From assembly GCF_039540575.1 (NCBI RefSeq), contig NZ_BAABFC010000017.1:1-64000 (forward strand): DNA of 64,000 bases, read 5' to 3'. The stretch is from Pseudaeromonas paramecii (GTDB lineage: Bacteria; Pseudomonadota; Gammaproteobacteria; Enterobacterales; Aeromonadaceae). This document shows positions 39,746 through 47,591 of this stretch, in pieces; position 1 is the first letter of the stretch; every line of letters starts with the position of its first letter. Below the pieces are notes generated by a model. The model worked only from the letters and a program-made list of their open reading frames with translations, was not told where the DNA came from and ran no database searches. The position numbers were made by a program, and so were the translations under genes.

Positions 39746-40512
39746 GCCAGATCTATTGGATTGCCTTCAAGAGCATGCTGGTCAAGGAGATCAGCCGCTT
39801 CATGCGCATCTGGGTGCAGACCCTGGTGCCGCCGGCCATCACCATGAGTCTCTACTTCATCATCTTCGGCAACCTGATCGGCAGCCGAATTGGCCAGATG
39901 CACGGCTTCAGCTACATGGAGTTCATCGTGCCGGGCCTCATCATGATGTCGGTGATCACCAACTCCTATGCCAACGTGGCCTCGTCCTTCTACAGCGCCA
40001 AGTTCCAGCACTATATCGAGGAGATGCTGGTGGCGCCGGTGCCCAACTATGTGATCATCGCCGGCTATGTGGCCGGTGGGGTGGCCCGCGGCCTGTGTGT
40101 GGGAGCCATAGTCACCGCCGTGTCCCTGTTCTTCGTGCCCTTGCAGATCCACGATCCTGTGAGTCTGGTGTTGACCCTGCTGCTCACCGCCATCCTGTTC
40201 TCCCTGGCGGGGTTGCTCAACGCCATCTTCGCCAAGAGCTTCGATGACATCAGCCTGATCCCCACCTTCGTGCTGACCCCGCTCACCTACCTGGGTGGCG
40301 TCTTCTACAGCATCAGCCTGTTGCCACCCTTCTGGCAGGGCGCCTCTCAGCTCAATCCCATCCTCTACATGGTCAATACCTTCCGCTATGGCTTCCTGGG
40401 GGTGTCGGATGTGTCGCTGTGGCTGGCCTATGGCCTGATCGGTGGCTGCATCCTGCTGCTCTACGCCCTGGTGTGGGTGTTGATCCAGCGGGGCATAGGC
40501 CTGCGCAGTTGA
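39742..40512 (+). CDS. yadH: ABC-2 type permease, YadH type, 256 aa
   Basis: Six predicted TM helices with the ABC-2 pattern: IAFKSMLVKEISRFMRIWVQTLVPPAITMSLYFIIFGNLIG, EFIVPGLIMMSVITNSYANVASSFYSAKFQ, IEEMLVAPVPNYVIIAGYVAGG, then LIPTFVLTPLTYLGGVFYSISLLPPFWQ. Same length as E. coli YadH (256 aa). Translationally coupled to yadG. Inner-membrane exporter subunit. Confidence 0.93.
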   Translation: MSQIYWIAFKSMLVKEISRFMRIWVQTLVPPAITMSLYFIIFGNLIGSRIGQMHGFSYMEFIVPGLIMMSVITNSYANVASSFYSAKFQHYIEEMLVAPVPNYVIIAGYVAGGVARGLCVGAIVTAVSLFFVPLQIHDPVSLVLTLLLTAILFSLAGLLNAIFAKSFDDISLIPTFVLTPLTYLGGVFYSISLLPPFWQGASQLNPILYMVNTFRYGFLGVSDVSLWLAYGLIGGCILLLYALVWVLIQRGIGLRS

Positions 40513-40527
40513 GATGCACATGAGCAA

Positions 40528-40553
40528 CGAACGGGCCTGCGGGCCCGTTTTTT
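40528..40553 (+). terminator. Intrinsic terminator of yadGH
   Basis: AACGGGCC-TGC-GGGCCCGTT followed by TTTTA; overlaps an A-tract on the other strand. Confidence 0.9.
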
Positions 40554-40587
40554 ATCGGGCGCAAAGCGGATGAGGGAAAACGCAGGC

Positions 40588-40611
40588 AAAAAAAAGACCC
40601 TCTCGGGTCGT
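40588..40611 (-). terminator. Intrinsic terminator of the small gene 40712-40795
   Basis: On the reverse strand GACCC-GAGA-GGGTC is followed by eight T. It lies about 100 nt after the 27-aa gene, with no other gene on that strand that it could serve. Confidence 0.8.
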
Positions 40612-40711
40612 CTTGTGTACAGCAGATAGGGTGTTGCGTTGGGCCCTGATCGGGCAATGTCTCTGGATAATCGTAACTTACTGTGTTGTTGGCTGTGTTG
40701 TTGGCCGTACC

Positions 40712-40795
40712 TTAGCGGTACAGATCCTTTTGCACGCGGCTCTTGAAGAACAGGTTGCTAACGGCAGCCAGGGCAAGCAGGTCGTAGTTGTACAT
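40712..40795 (-). CDS. Putative small protein, 27 aa
   Basis: Reads MYNYDLLALAAVSNLFFKSR and then VQKDLYR and stop. It has an excellent Shine-Dalgarno (AAGGAG, 6-7 nt before the ATG), an AT-rich upstream region for a promoter, and a dedicated terminator at 40588-40611, so the transcription unit is complete despite its length. The N-terminal half is a short amphipathic or membrane-associating segment and the C-terminal half is basic. Function unknown. Confidence 0.62.
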   Translation of the reverse strand: MYNYDLLALAAVSNLFFKSRVQKDLYR

Positions 40796-40949
40796 GGTGA
40801 ACTCCTTGGTTGAGGTTTTTGTTTTGTGGCCCTTTCGTTTGACCACGGTCTCACTTTAGCAAAAAGCGTGAGCCATGCAACAAAAAAGTGAAATTAAATT
40901 ACCCAAATTTCTTGAAAATGGTTTCCTGATGGCGACCTGACAGGGATGT

Positions 40950-41531
40950 TTATGTAATTTTATTACGAGATGATGACGGCGCCGGGTCCAGACGGTGACA
41001 GAGGCGGCGCGCCAGGGCCTCGGCCTCGTGCTCCAGCGGGTGTTGCTCATAGCCGTGGCGCAGCAGGGCTTGCAGATAAAGGTGGGTGAAGCCTTCCTGC
41101 CCGAGCCGTTCATACTGGGCCACATGCACCAGTTCATGGGCCAGTATGCCGGGATCGCCCCAGGCATCCGGATGCAGCACCATGGCGTAGCCCAGGGTAA
41201 AGCCCCACAGCCGCTCGGCAGCGAGGCCGTGCCGCACCAGGGTGGCGCGCAGCGGCAGGGGATAGGCGCGAGGCAGGTGACGACGCCACAGCAGCCGTAC
41301 CCGCTGCGGGCTGTGAACCCCCATCCGGCGGGCCAGCTGGCGTTGCTGGGGCGACAGCGGACGCCCCTGTCGTCGCAGGTGCCAGCCCTGGTAATGGGCA
41401 AAATAGAGGGATTGGCACAGCAGCCGGTGTTCATTGGGGGTCAAGGGAAAGCGCCGACGGCGCCGGCGCCACCAAGGGATGACCTGCGTCGGCGCGAAGG
41501 CGGCATGTTGAAGCAGGCATTGATAGGGCAT
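40950..41531 (-). CDS. Zincin-like protein with HExxH motif, 193 aa
   Basis: The metal-binding motif AHELVHVAQYERLG places H132, E133 and H136 in order, followed by a downstream acidic stretch EHEAEALARRL that could supply the third ligand. This resembles DUF4157-like and other minimal zincin domains. The N-terminal 100 residues are very basic (WWRRRRRRFPL and repeated Arg) with no signal peptide. The ATG at 41531 has GGGAGTGG upstream; an ATG at 41576 would add 15 residues. No neighbours point to a substrate. Whether it is a secreted toxin-type or housekeeping peptidase is open. Confidence 0.72.
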   Translation of the reverse strand: MPYQCLLQHAAFAPTQVIPWWRRRRRRFPLTPNEHRLLCQSLYFAHYQGWHLRRQGRPLSPQQRQLARRMGVHSPQRVRLLWRRHLPRAYPLPLRATLVRHGLAAERLWGFTLGYAMVLHPDAWGDPGILAHELVHVAQYERLGQEGFTHLYLQALLRHGYEQHPLEHEAEALARRLCHRLDPAPSSSRNKIT

Positions 41532-41608
41532 GGACCACTCCCGGCGGATTTGCCAAGAGGGTGACAACTTTGTCACCCCCCTGCAACCGACGGTTGTTGG
41601 CGTTGTGA

Positions 41609-42229
41609 CTAGAGGCTAAAGGTGGGCAATGACAGGTGGCGGAAGATGGCGGTGATCCGCAGCGCCAGCAGGCCCACCATGGAGATCAGCATGGCGGGCA
41701 GGGCGCCCAGCCCCAGCTCCAGGCTGCCGGTGTACAGGATACCGCCGACGATACAGGCGGTGGCGTAGATCTCCTTTTGCAGCACCAGGGGTACCTCTCG
41801 CGCCAGCATGTCCCGGATCATGCCCCCCGCCACCCCCGTGATGACCCCCATGACCACGGCCACCATGTTGGAGGTGCCGAAGCTCAACGCCTTCTGGGCA
41901 CCGATCACCACAAACAGTGCCAGTCCCAGGGCATCGGCCAGGGGCAGGGTATACCAGGGCAGTCGCTTGGGCAGCCGGGTCAGCAGCATGCCCAGGCCGG
42001 CGGTGCCCAGGATCACCCAGAGGTAGGTGGTGTTTTGGATCCAGAAGGGGCGGGCGCCGATCAGCAGATCCCGTATGGTGCCGCCGCCGATGGCCGTCAC
42101 CGCCGCCAGAACGATGACGCCGATGGCGTCCATGCGCAGGCGGCCGGCCATCAGCACGCCGGAGAGGGCGAAGATGGCGGTGCCAAAAAGATCCAGACCG
42201 TAGATCAGGTGTTCGATCAGATTGTTCAT
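41609..42229 (-). CDS. TRIC family cation channel (YadS/YicG type), 206 aa
   Basis: Seven TM helices in two repeats: LDLFGTAIFALSGVLMAGRLRMDAIGVIVLAAVTAIGGGTIRDLLIG and the second ADALGLALFVVIGAQKALSFG to VMGVITGVAGGMIRDMLAREVP. Each repeat has the TRIC signature GGGxxRD (GGGTIRD and GGMIRDM). Length as in E. coli YicG (205 aa). Transports monovalent cations; a role in glycine uptake has been proposed for YicG. Confidence 0.94.
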   Translation of the reverse strand: MNNLIEHLIYGLDLFGTAIFALSGVLMAGRLRMDAIGVIVLAAVTAIGGGTIRDLLIGARPFWIQNTTYLWVILGTAGLGMLLTRLPKRLPWYTLPLADALGLALFVVIGAQKALSFGTSNMVAVVMGVITGVAGGMIRDMLAREVPLVLQKEIYATACIVGGILYTGSLELGLGALPAMLISMVGLLALRITAIFRHLSLPTFSL

Positions 42230-42298
42230 GATGGTCGAGCCAAGGTCGAAAGTGGCGGGATTGTAAAAGTTGTGTTGCTTGGGTGCCAGAGGGGGGCA

Positions 42299-42326
42299 GA
42301 AAAATAGCCCGGCCTGGTGGCCGGGC
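42299..42326 (-). terminator. Intrinsic terminator of the chemoreceptor gene
   Basis: Reverse strand GCCCGGCC-ACCA-GGCCGGGC followed by TATTTTT. Confidence 0.9.
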
Positions 42327-42334
42327 GTGACAGC

Positions 42335-44473
42335 CTAGATGCGGAATTGAGCCACCAGAGCATGTTGCCGTTCGGCCAGGCTGCTCAACTCTTCGGCCAG
42401 ACTGGCGGAACTGTTGGCGCCGGCGATGATGTCGTGGCTGACCTCGCGGATGTTGGTGATGTTGCGGCTGATCTCGTCACTGGCCTGACTCTGCTCCGTG
42501 ATGGCCTGGGAGATGTGCTCATTCATCTGATGGATGGTGGCGATGGCCGTGGTGATCCGCTCCAGCACGGCAATGGACTCGCCGGACTGTTGTTCGGTCA
42601 GGCTGGCCTGCTCATGGCCACGCAGTATGGCGTTGACCACCTCGGCGGTGTCCTGTTGCAGTTGGCCGATCACCTGCTCAATTTCACCGATGGAGTCCTG
42701 GGTTCGGCGGGCCAGGCTGCGGACCTCATCGGCCACCACCGCGAAGCCGCGGCCCTGTTCACCGGCGCGGGCGGCCTCGATGGCGGCATTGAGGGCCAGC
42801 AGGTTGGTCTGCTCGGCGATCTGGGTGATCACCGCCAATATCTGGGCGATGTTACTGCTGCTGCGGGACAGGTTCTCGGCCCTGGGTTTGGCATCGCGCA
42901 TCTCCGCCATCAGGCCCTGCATGTTTTGCCCGGTTTGTAGCACTACCTCGCGGCCTTGCTGGGCGGCGGCCTCCGCCTGGCGGGTGGCCAGCAGGGCCTG
43001 CTGGGCGCTTTCGTCTATTTCGGCCGCCGTGGCATGCATCTGGGTGCAGGCGGTGGCCACCTGGTCGATCTCAGCCGATTGAGTCTGCAGTATGGCCCGG
43101 GTACGGCTGGCCAGGGTGGAGGCTTCCTGCACACCGTGGCGGGTGCCGGCCGAGGTATCCACCACCTCGGCGATGGTGTTGCGCAGCCGCTCCAAAAAAC
43201 CGTTGAAGCGGTGGGCCAAGAGTCCCACCTCGTCCCGTTGGGGCAGATGGATCCGCTGGGTCAGATCCCCCTCGCCGTGGGCTATCTCCTTGAGGCGATC
43301 CGCCACCGTCCGAATGGGGGAGGCGATGCGGCGTGCCAGCAGGGCGATCAGCAGCAGGGTGATCAGGGTCAGGCCCAGACCACCGGCCAGCTGACGCCGC
43401 ATGTTCAGGCTAAATGCCTGCTGCATCTGTTGCTCCAGCTGTTGGGTGATGGCAAAGACGGCGGCTTGGGGCATGCGCACCAGCAGGGTCCAGGCTTGCC
43501 CATTATCGCCGATGGCGATGGGCACCATGAGCTCAAACTGCTCCCCCTGCCAGCGTGACTGGCTCTGTGGCTGGCGTAACCAGTTGGCCAATTCGGTCTG
43601 CGAAGACAGGTCGAACGGTCGGCTGCCCATGGTCCATTGCGGGCTGCTGCTGGCGGCCACCGTACCCTGCTGGCTCAGCAGCAGCACAGTGCCTTGACCG
43701 TCATAGAGCTGGGCGTCCATTCGGGTGATCAGTTGCTGTAAGGGGGCCAGCGCCAGATCCATGCCCACAACGCCCAGCCGCTGTGCCCCGTCCTGTAGCG
43801 GCAAGACCACGGACGTCATGGGGAGCGACAGGCTGCCCACCTCGTCCACGTAGGGCTCCATGATGCACAGACCCGACTGGCGCAAGGCGCAGCGAGCCCA
43901 CTCATTGGCCGGCACTCCGTATTCGTCCGGGGTGGCATCGCTGAGCTCATCCTCTTCGATGGCTTCGACCAGCGCCTGCTGTTGCTCATCCCGGGACCAG
44001 TAGAAGGCCAGACGACCCGCCTGGTTGCTGCCACTGGCCGTGACCGGGCTGTGGGTGAAACGACTATCCGCCTGATCCAGGGCATTGGGCTCCATCACCA
44101 CAAAGATGCCCAGGGTGGCCGGCGTCAGAGCCAGGGCGGCCTGGCCCTTGTCCAGCAGGATACGGCGCAGCAGGGTGGGGTCCTGAGGCTGCTGCTGACT
44201 GAGGCGACGCAAGAACAGCAACTCATCGGTCAGCAGTTGGGCGCGCACCAGGGTCTCATTGAGATAGTTGCGGATCACCGCCGCCTCCGCCGAGGTGCGG
44301 GCCTGTAACAGCTGCTCCGCCTGATGACGCGCCTCGTGTCTGGTCTGCTGCAAGGTCTGTTGCTGACTTTGGTTACTGGAGAACAGCGTCATGGCGGATA
44401 GCAGACAGACCACCAGCAGCAGGCTGCCGCCGGCCAACAGCCCAATCTTGAGCTGAATAGATTGTAAGCGCAT
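42335..44473 (-). CDS. Methyl-accepting chemotaxis protein with periplasmic dCache-type domain, 712 aa
   Basis: TM1 (IGLLAGGSLLLVVCLLSAMTLF) and TM2 (LAGGLGLTLITLLLIALLAR, about residue 370) flank a large ligand-binding domain of about 340 residues. It contains the double-Cache landmarks VVMEPNALDQADSRF, FYWSRDE, and SLPMTSVVLPLQDGAQRLGVVGMDLALAPLQQLI. HAMP domain from IRTVADRLKEIAHGEGDLTQRI follows, then the signalling domain whose hairpin tip reads IAEQTNLLALNAAIEAARAGEQGRGFAVVADEVRSLARRT. No CheR-tether pentapeptide is seen at the C-terminus (LVAQFRI). The ligand is unknown; dCache receptors often bind amino acids or organic acids. Confidence 0.95.
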   Translation of the reverse strand: MRLQSIQLKIGLLAGGSLLLVVCLLSAMTLFSSNQSQQQTLQQTRHEARHQAEQLLQARTSAEAAVIRNYLNETLVRAQLLTDELLFLRRLSQQQPQDPTLLRRILLDKGQAALALTPATLGIFVVMEPNALDQADSRFTHSPVTASGSNQAGRLAFYWSRDEQQQALVEAIEEDELSDATPDEYGVPANEWARCALRQSGLCIMEPYVDEVGSLSLPMTSVVLPLQDGAQRLGVVGMDLALAPLQQLITRMDAQLYDGQGTVLLLSQQGTVAASSSPQWTMGSRPFDLSSQTELANWLRQPQSQSRWQGEQFELMVPIAIGDNGQAWTLLVRMPQAAVFAITQQLEQQMQQAFSLNMRRQLAGGLGLTLITLLLIALLARRIASPIRTVADRLKEIAHGEGDLTQRIHLPQRDEVGLLAHRFNGFLERLRNTIAEVVDTSAGTRHGVQEASTLASRTRAILQTQSAEIDQVATACTQMHATAAEIDESAQQALLATRQAEAAAQQGREVVLQTGQNMQGLMAEMRDAKPRAENLSRSSSNIAQILAVITQIAEQTNLLALNAAIEAARAGEQGRGFAVVADEVRSLARRTQDSIGEIEQVIGQLQQDTAEVVNAILRGHEQASLTEQQSGESIAVLERITTAIATIHQMNEHISQAITEQSQASDEISRNITNIREVSHDIIAGANSSASLAEELSSLAERQHALVAQFRI

Positions 44474-44526
44474 GAGGATCCCGTCTCGTTAGTTGTTATG
44501 GGGATCAAGATAGTTGACAGGTCGGA

Positions 44527-45351
44527 TCAGTGCGAATGAGGGGCGCGAGCGTCTGCGATGACCTGGCACAGCTCACGAATGCCGTCCAGGGTCCTGGGGG
44601 TGAGGCGTTGCAGGCGATCCGGATTGATGCGCACCAACTGGTGTCGGCGCACGGCGGCCAGGTTCGGCCAGGGCTGCCAGATGGCCAGCTGGCTGGCATC
44701 CTGGGGGGTGAGGATCAGGACGGGATCGGCTTGCAGCACCGCCTCCTGGTTGATCTGCGGATAGGGCGTGGGGCTGTCGGCGAAGGGATTGTCGCCACCA
44801 CACAGCTCGATGGCCTCCTGGATCCAGCTGCCTTTGGCCACCGTGGTCAGGGGCGGTGTCCACAGCTGAAACAACAGCCGCACCGGGGGCTGTTGCTGAT
44901 ACTGCTGGCGCAGGGCATTCAACTGTTGCGTCAGCTGCTGGGCCAGGGCGTCGGCCCTGTCAGGGTGACCGGTGGCCTGGCCCAGCTGCCGCAGGTTGGC
45001 CGGCAGATCCGCCAGGTGCTCTGATTGCACCGTGAGCGTGGGGATCTGCAGGGCCTGCAGCTGGGCCACCTGGCGCTCGCTGCCGCTGGCCCACAGCACC
45101 ACGAGATCGGGCTTGAGGGCCAGCAGGCGCTCCAGATTGATGCTCTGAAAATTGGCCACCTTGGGGAGTTGCGCGGTTTGTGCCGGCCAGTCGCTGGCCT
45201 CATCCACCGCCACCAGTTGCGCTCCGGCGCCGATGGCGAACAGCTGCTCGGTGAGGTGAGGGGTCAGGCTGACGATGCGCTGGGGGGCCGCCGGTAACGG
45301 CAGGCTCAGCAGCAGGAACAGCAGACTAGAGAGCGTTGTGGTGATGCGCAT
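44527..45351 (-). CDS. btuF: Vitamin B12 ABC transporter substrate-binding protein BtuF, 274 aa
   Basis: Signal peptide MRITTTLSSLLFLLLSLPLPAAP, then PQRIVSLTPHLTEQLFAIGAGAQLVAVDEASDWP, the N-lobe of cobalamin/siderophore-binding proteins, LERLLALKPDLVVLWASG, and PVLILTPQDASQLAIWQPWPNLAAVRRHQLVRINPDRLQRLTPRTLDGI in the C-lobe. Length as in E. coli BtuF (266 aa). The start at 45351 lies inside the end of cbiB (26-bp overlap). Periplasmic delivery of cobalamin to BtuCD, which is not in this window. Confidence 0.92.
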   Translation of the reverse strand: MRITTTLSSLLFLLLSLPLPAAPQRIVSLTPHLTEQLFAIGAGAQLVAVDEASDWPAQTAQLPKVANFQSINLERLLALKPDLVVLWASGSERQVAQLQALQIPTLTVQSEHLADLPANLRQLGQATGHPDRADALAQQLTQQLNALRQQYQQQPPVRLLFQLWTPPLTTVAKGSWIQEAIELCGGDNPFADSPTPYPQINQEAVLQADPVLILTPQDASQLAIWQPWPNLAAVRRHQLVRINPDRLQRLTPRTLDGIRELCQVIADARAPHSH

Positions 45352-46294
45352 AGAAATAGAGGGCGTTAAAGCCGGCCAGCAACAGGATAAAACTCCAGGC
45401 AGCAAGGGTCAGACGACGACGTACCCGGCCTATGTCCTGTGGTCCGGGTTCCCCTTGGCCACCGAGCCGTGCCTGGCGCACCTTCTGGCCATGGTAGAAG
45501 CGTGGGCCGCCCAGCTGCAGATTGAGACTGGCCCCCAGGGCGGCCAGCAGGGCGCCGCTGCCGAAGGCGGGCCAGTGCCGAGCTTGTTTCCACAAGGCCA
45601 GGGCGGCGGCACCGCCACCGGGGAACAAGAGCTGCCACCAGGCCAGCACCAGGCCGGGTACGCTCAGCAGGGCGCGATAGAGGCGGGCGCTGAATTCGCC
45701 AAACAGCCGGTTCTGCGGCCGCTTGGGGCTGAAGGCCTGGCTCATCAGCTGCAGCAGCCGAAACGCCAGGGCACCGGGGAGGCCCAGCAACAGGTACCAG
45801 ATGGCGACGCCGAACCATTGACCCAGCAGGCGCAAGGCCACCATCTCGGCGGCGGCCTTGCAGGCGCCCATCTGACTGAGATTGCCGGTCTCCCGCTGGC
45901 ACCAGCGGCCCAGCTGCAGGCGGGCCATGGAGAGCTTGCCGGCCTTGAGCAACTGGGTCAGGGCCAGTTGCTCGCCCTTGATGGGGCGGGATTCCAGCAG
46001 CCAGATCAATACCAGTAGCTCCAGCGCCGGCTCATACACCGCCAGGTTGCTCATGGACCAGTAGGCCAGCAGGGCCGGCAGCAGGATCACCAGGGGGGTG
46101 AGCAGACCGGCCACCTGCTGTTGGCTACTGGCGCGCCCTTTGGGATTGACCTTGCGGGCCAGGCGCCCCAGCAGCGGCACCAGCGCCGAGGGGCGCCAGC
46201 TTACCGGAATGGGCAGCCACCACTCCAGCAGCATGGCCAGCAGCAGCAGGCTTAAGGGTTGCTCCAGGGCTTCCCAGAACAGGCTCTCGTTCAT
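45326..46294 (-). CDS. cbiB: CobD/CbiB-like cobalamin biosynthesis membrane protein, 322 aa
   Basis: Several TM segments with PVSWRPSALVPLLGRLARKVNP near the start, then GNLSQMGACKAAAEMVALRLLGQWFGVAIWYLLLGLPGALAFRLLQ, ending with WPAFGSGALLAALGASLNLQLGGPRFYHGQKV. The last block (AALGASLNLQLGGPRFYHG) matches CobD/CbiB well, while the first third is unusual for the family. Proposed to attach the aminopropanol arm to cobyric acid, here probably in corrinoid salvage since no other cob genes are present. ATGA overlap with mtnN and 26-bp overlap with btuF show one operon. Confidence 0.85.
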   Translation of the reverse strand: MNESLFWEALEQPLSLLLLAMLLEWWLPIPVSWRPSALVPLLGRLARKVNPKGRASSQQQVAGLLTPLVILLPALLAYWSMSNLAVYEPALELLVLIWLLESRPIKGEQLALTQLLKAGKLSMARLQLGRWCQRETGNLSQMGACKAAAEMVALRLLGQWFGVAIWYLLLGLPGALAFRLLQLMSQAFSPKRPQNRLFGEFSARLYRALLSVPGLVLAWWQLLFPGGGAAALALWKQARHWPAFGSGALLAALGASLNLQLGGPRFYHGQKVRQARLGGQGEPGPQDIGRVRRRLTLAAWSFILLLAGFNALYFYAHHHNAL

Positions 46295-46992
46295 GCGCCC
46301 AGCCGTTTGAGCATGGCCAGCACCATGGCGGAGGAGTGGCGGGAGGCGGTTTCCAGGTAGGCATCGAAGGATTCAGGGGACTCCTTTCCGGCGATGTCCG
46401 ACAGGGACCGGGTCACCACGAAGGGCACATTGAACTGGTGACACACCTGGGCAATGGCGGCCCCTTCCATCTCCACCGCGGCCATCTGCGGGAAGTCGGC
46501 CCGGGCCTTGGCGATGCGGGCCGGGTCGCACATGAACTGATCGCCGGTGCACACCAGCCCCAGCTTGCACTGGATGCCATCGGCCAGGTCGGCTACCGCC
46601 TGCTGCGCCACCGCAATAAGACCGGCATCACAGACGAAGGCCGCCGGCAGGCGCGGCACCTGGCCCATCTCGTAACCGAAGGCAGTGACATCCACATCGT
46701 GATGGCGCACCTCGCTGGAGATCACCACATCGCCGATGTGCAGCTCGGGATCGAAGCCGCCGGCAGAGCCGGTGTTGATCACGCAATCCGGGGCGAAACG
46801 CTCCAGCAGCAAGGTGGTGGCCACCGCCGCGGCCACCTTGCCGATCCCCGACCGGGTCAGCACGACCGTTTTGCCGGCCAGGGTGCCGGAATAGAATTCG
46901 CAACCGGCCAGTTGCAAGGTTTCCAGGTTGCTCATCTGTTCGCGCAGCAGGGTCACTTCCTGCTCCATGGCGCCGATAATGCCGACTCTCAT
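46291..46992 (-). CDS. mtnN: 5-methylthioadenosine/S-adenosylhomocysteine nucleosidase MtnN, 233 aa
   Basis: Cleaves MTA, SAH and 5-deoxyadenosine, the by-products of SAM and radical-SAM enzymes. MRVGIIGAMEQEVTLLREQM is the family opening with the catalytic Glu; then VVLTRSGIGKVAAAVATTLLLERF, VINTGSAGGFDPELHIGDVVIS, CTGDQFMCDPARI, AAVEMEGAAIAQVCHQFNVPFVVTRSLSDIAG with the substrate-binding MEG and the catalytic Asp. Length equals E. coli (232 aa). AGAGATCCC precedes the ATG. Confidence 0.97.
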   Translation of the reverse strand: MRVGIIGAMEQEVTLLREQMSNLETLQLAGCEFYSGTLAGKTVVLTRSGIGKVAAAVATTLLLERFAPDCVINTGSAGGFDPELHIGDVVISSEVRHHDVDVTAFGYEMGQVPRLPAAFVCDAGLIAVAQQAVADLADGIQCKLGLVCTGDQFMCDPARIAKARADFPQMAAVEMEGAAIAQVCHQFNVPFVVTRSLSDIAGKESPESFDAYLETASRHSSAMVLAMLKRLGA

Positions 46993-47588
46993 AGGGATCT
47001 CTTCTTCTATATAAGGGGTGGAGAAACAAGGCCCGCATCATAGCATTGCTGAGGCGGGGACTCTAAGCCCAGGCATCGGAAAGTCTATTGGGCTCAATTG
47101 ACCCGTGCTGGCAGGTCCGACCGTAGGCACAAGCGGCTGTTGTTTGACTCTCCCTTGGCTTAAAAGGCTGTTTTGCTCGGTTTTTTCACGTCAGCTCAGT
47201 GCGATATGCCGCCAAAAAATAATAATCTAAAAATTATGCATATTTCATCTGTAGGTGTTTTGCTCTGTTTTTTATTGGTAGAGCAAACGTTTCATCTGTT
47301 GTTGTCAGAAATGTTAGAGAGTTTGTTAACGATCTCTGGCTTAAGGTGGTGATGCGCCATGCCGGGGCGGCGCGCACCAATTTGGCATAACCAGTATAAC
47401 CAATTGAAAAATAATCAAATTAACCTTGATTTTATCGATTGTTCGCCCCGGTGGCCTGCCTTGAATTGGGGCGGGAATCACAGTATATTCGCCAGTTACA
47501 AACCCTCAGAGTGATTGCCGAAGCTGGCCCCGCCAGCTTTTTTTGCCCTCTGCGGATGGACCCGAGTACAGATTGAGAGGAATCAAGC
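46993..47588 (+). promoter_or_regulatory. mtnN-gltB intergenic region with gltBD promoter and leader
   Basis: About 600 bp. TTGAAT (47461-47466) and TATATT (47484-47489), 17 bp apart, form a good sigma70 promoter for gltB. Upstream is a long AT-rich segment (47210-47290 and 47390-47440) with patches such as AAAATAATCAAATTAACC that would suit Lrp/IHF-type architectural binding, as known for gltBDF in E. coli; this is inference. A terminator-like hairpin lies in the leader (separate entry). No small gene is supported. Confidence 0.6.
47521..47545 (+). terminator. Terminator-like hairpin in the gltBD leader (possible attenuator)
   Basis: AAGCTGGC-CCC-GCCAGCTT followed by T6, on the + strand, about 25 nt after the expected transcription start and 44 nt before the gltB start codon. 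It has the form of a full intrinsic terminator although it sits between promoter and gene. Confidence 0.75.
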
Positions 47589-47591
47589 GTG

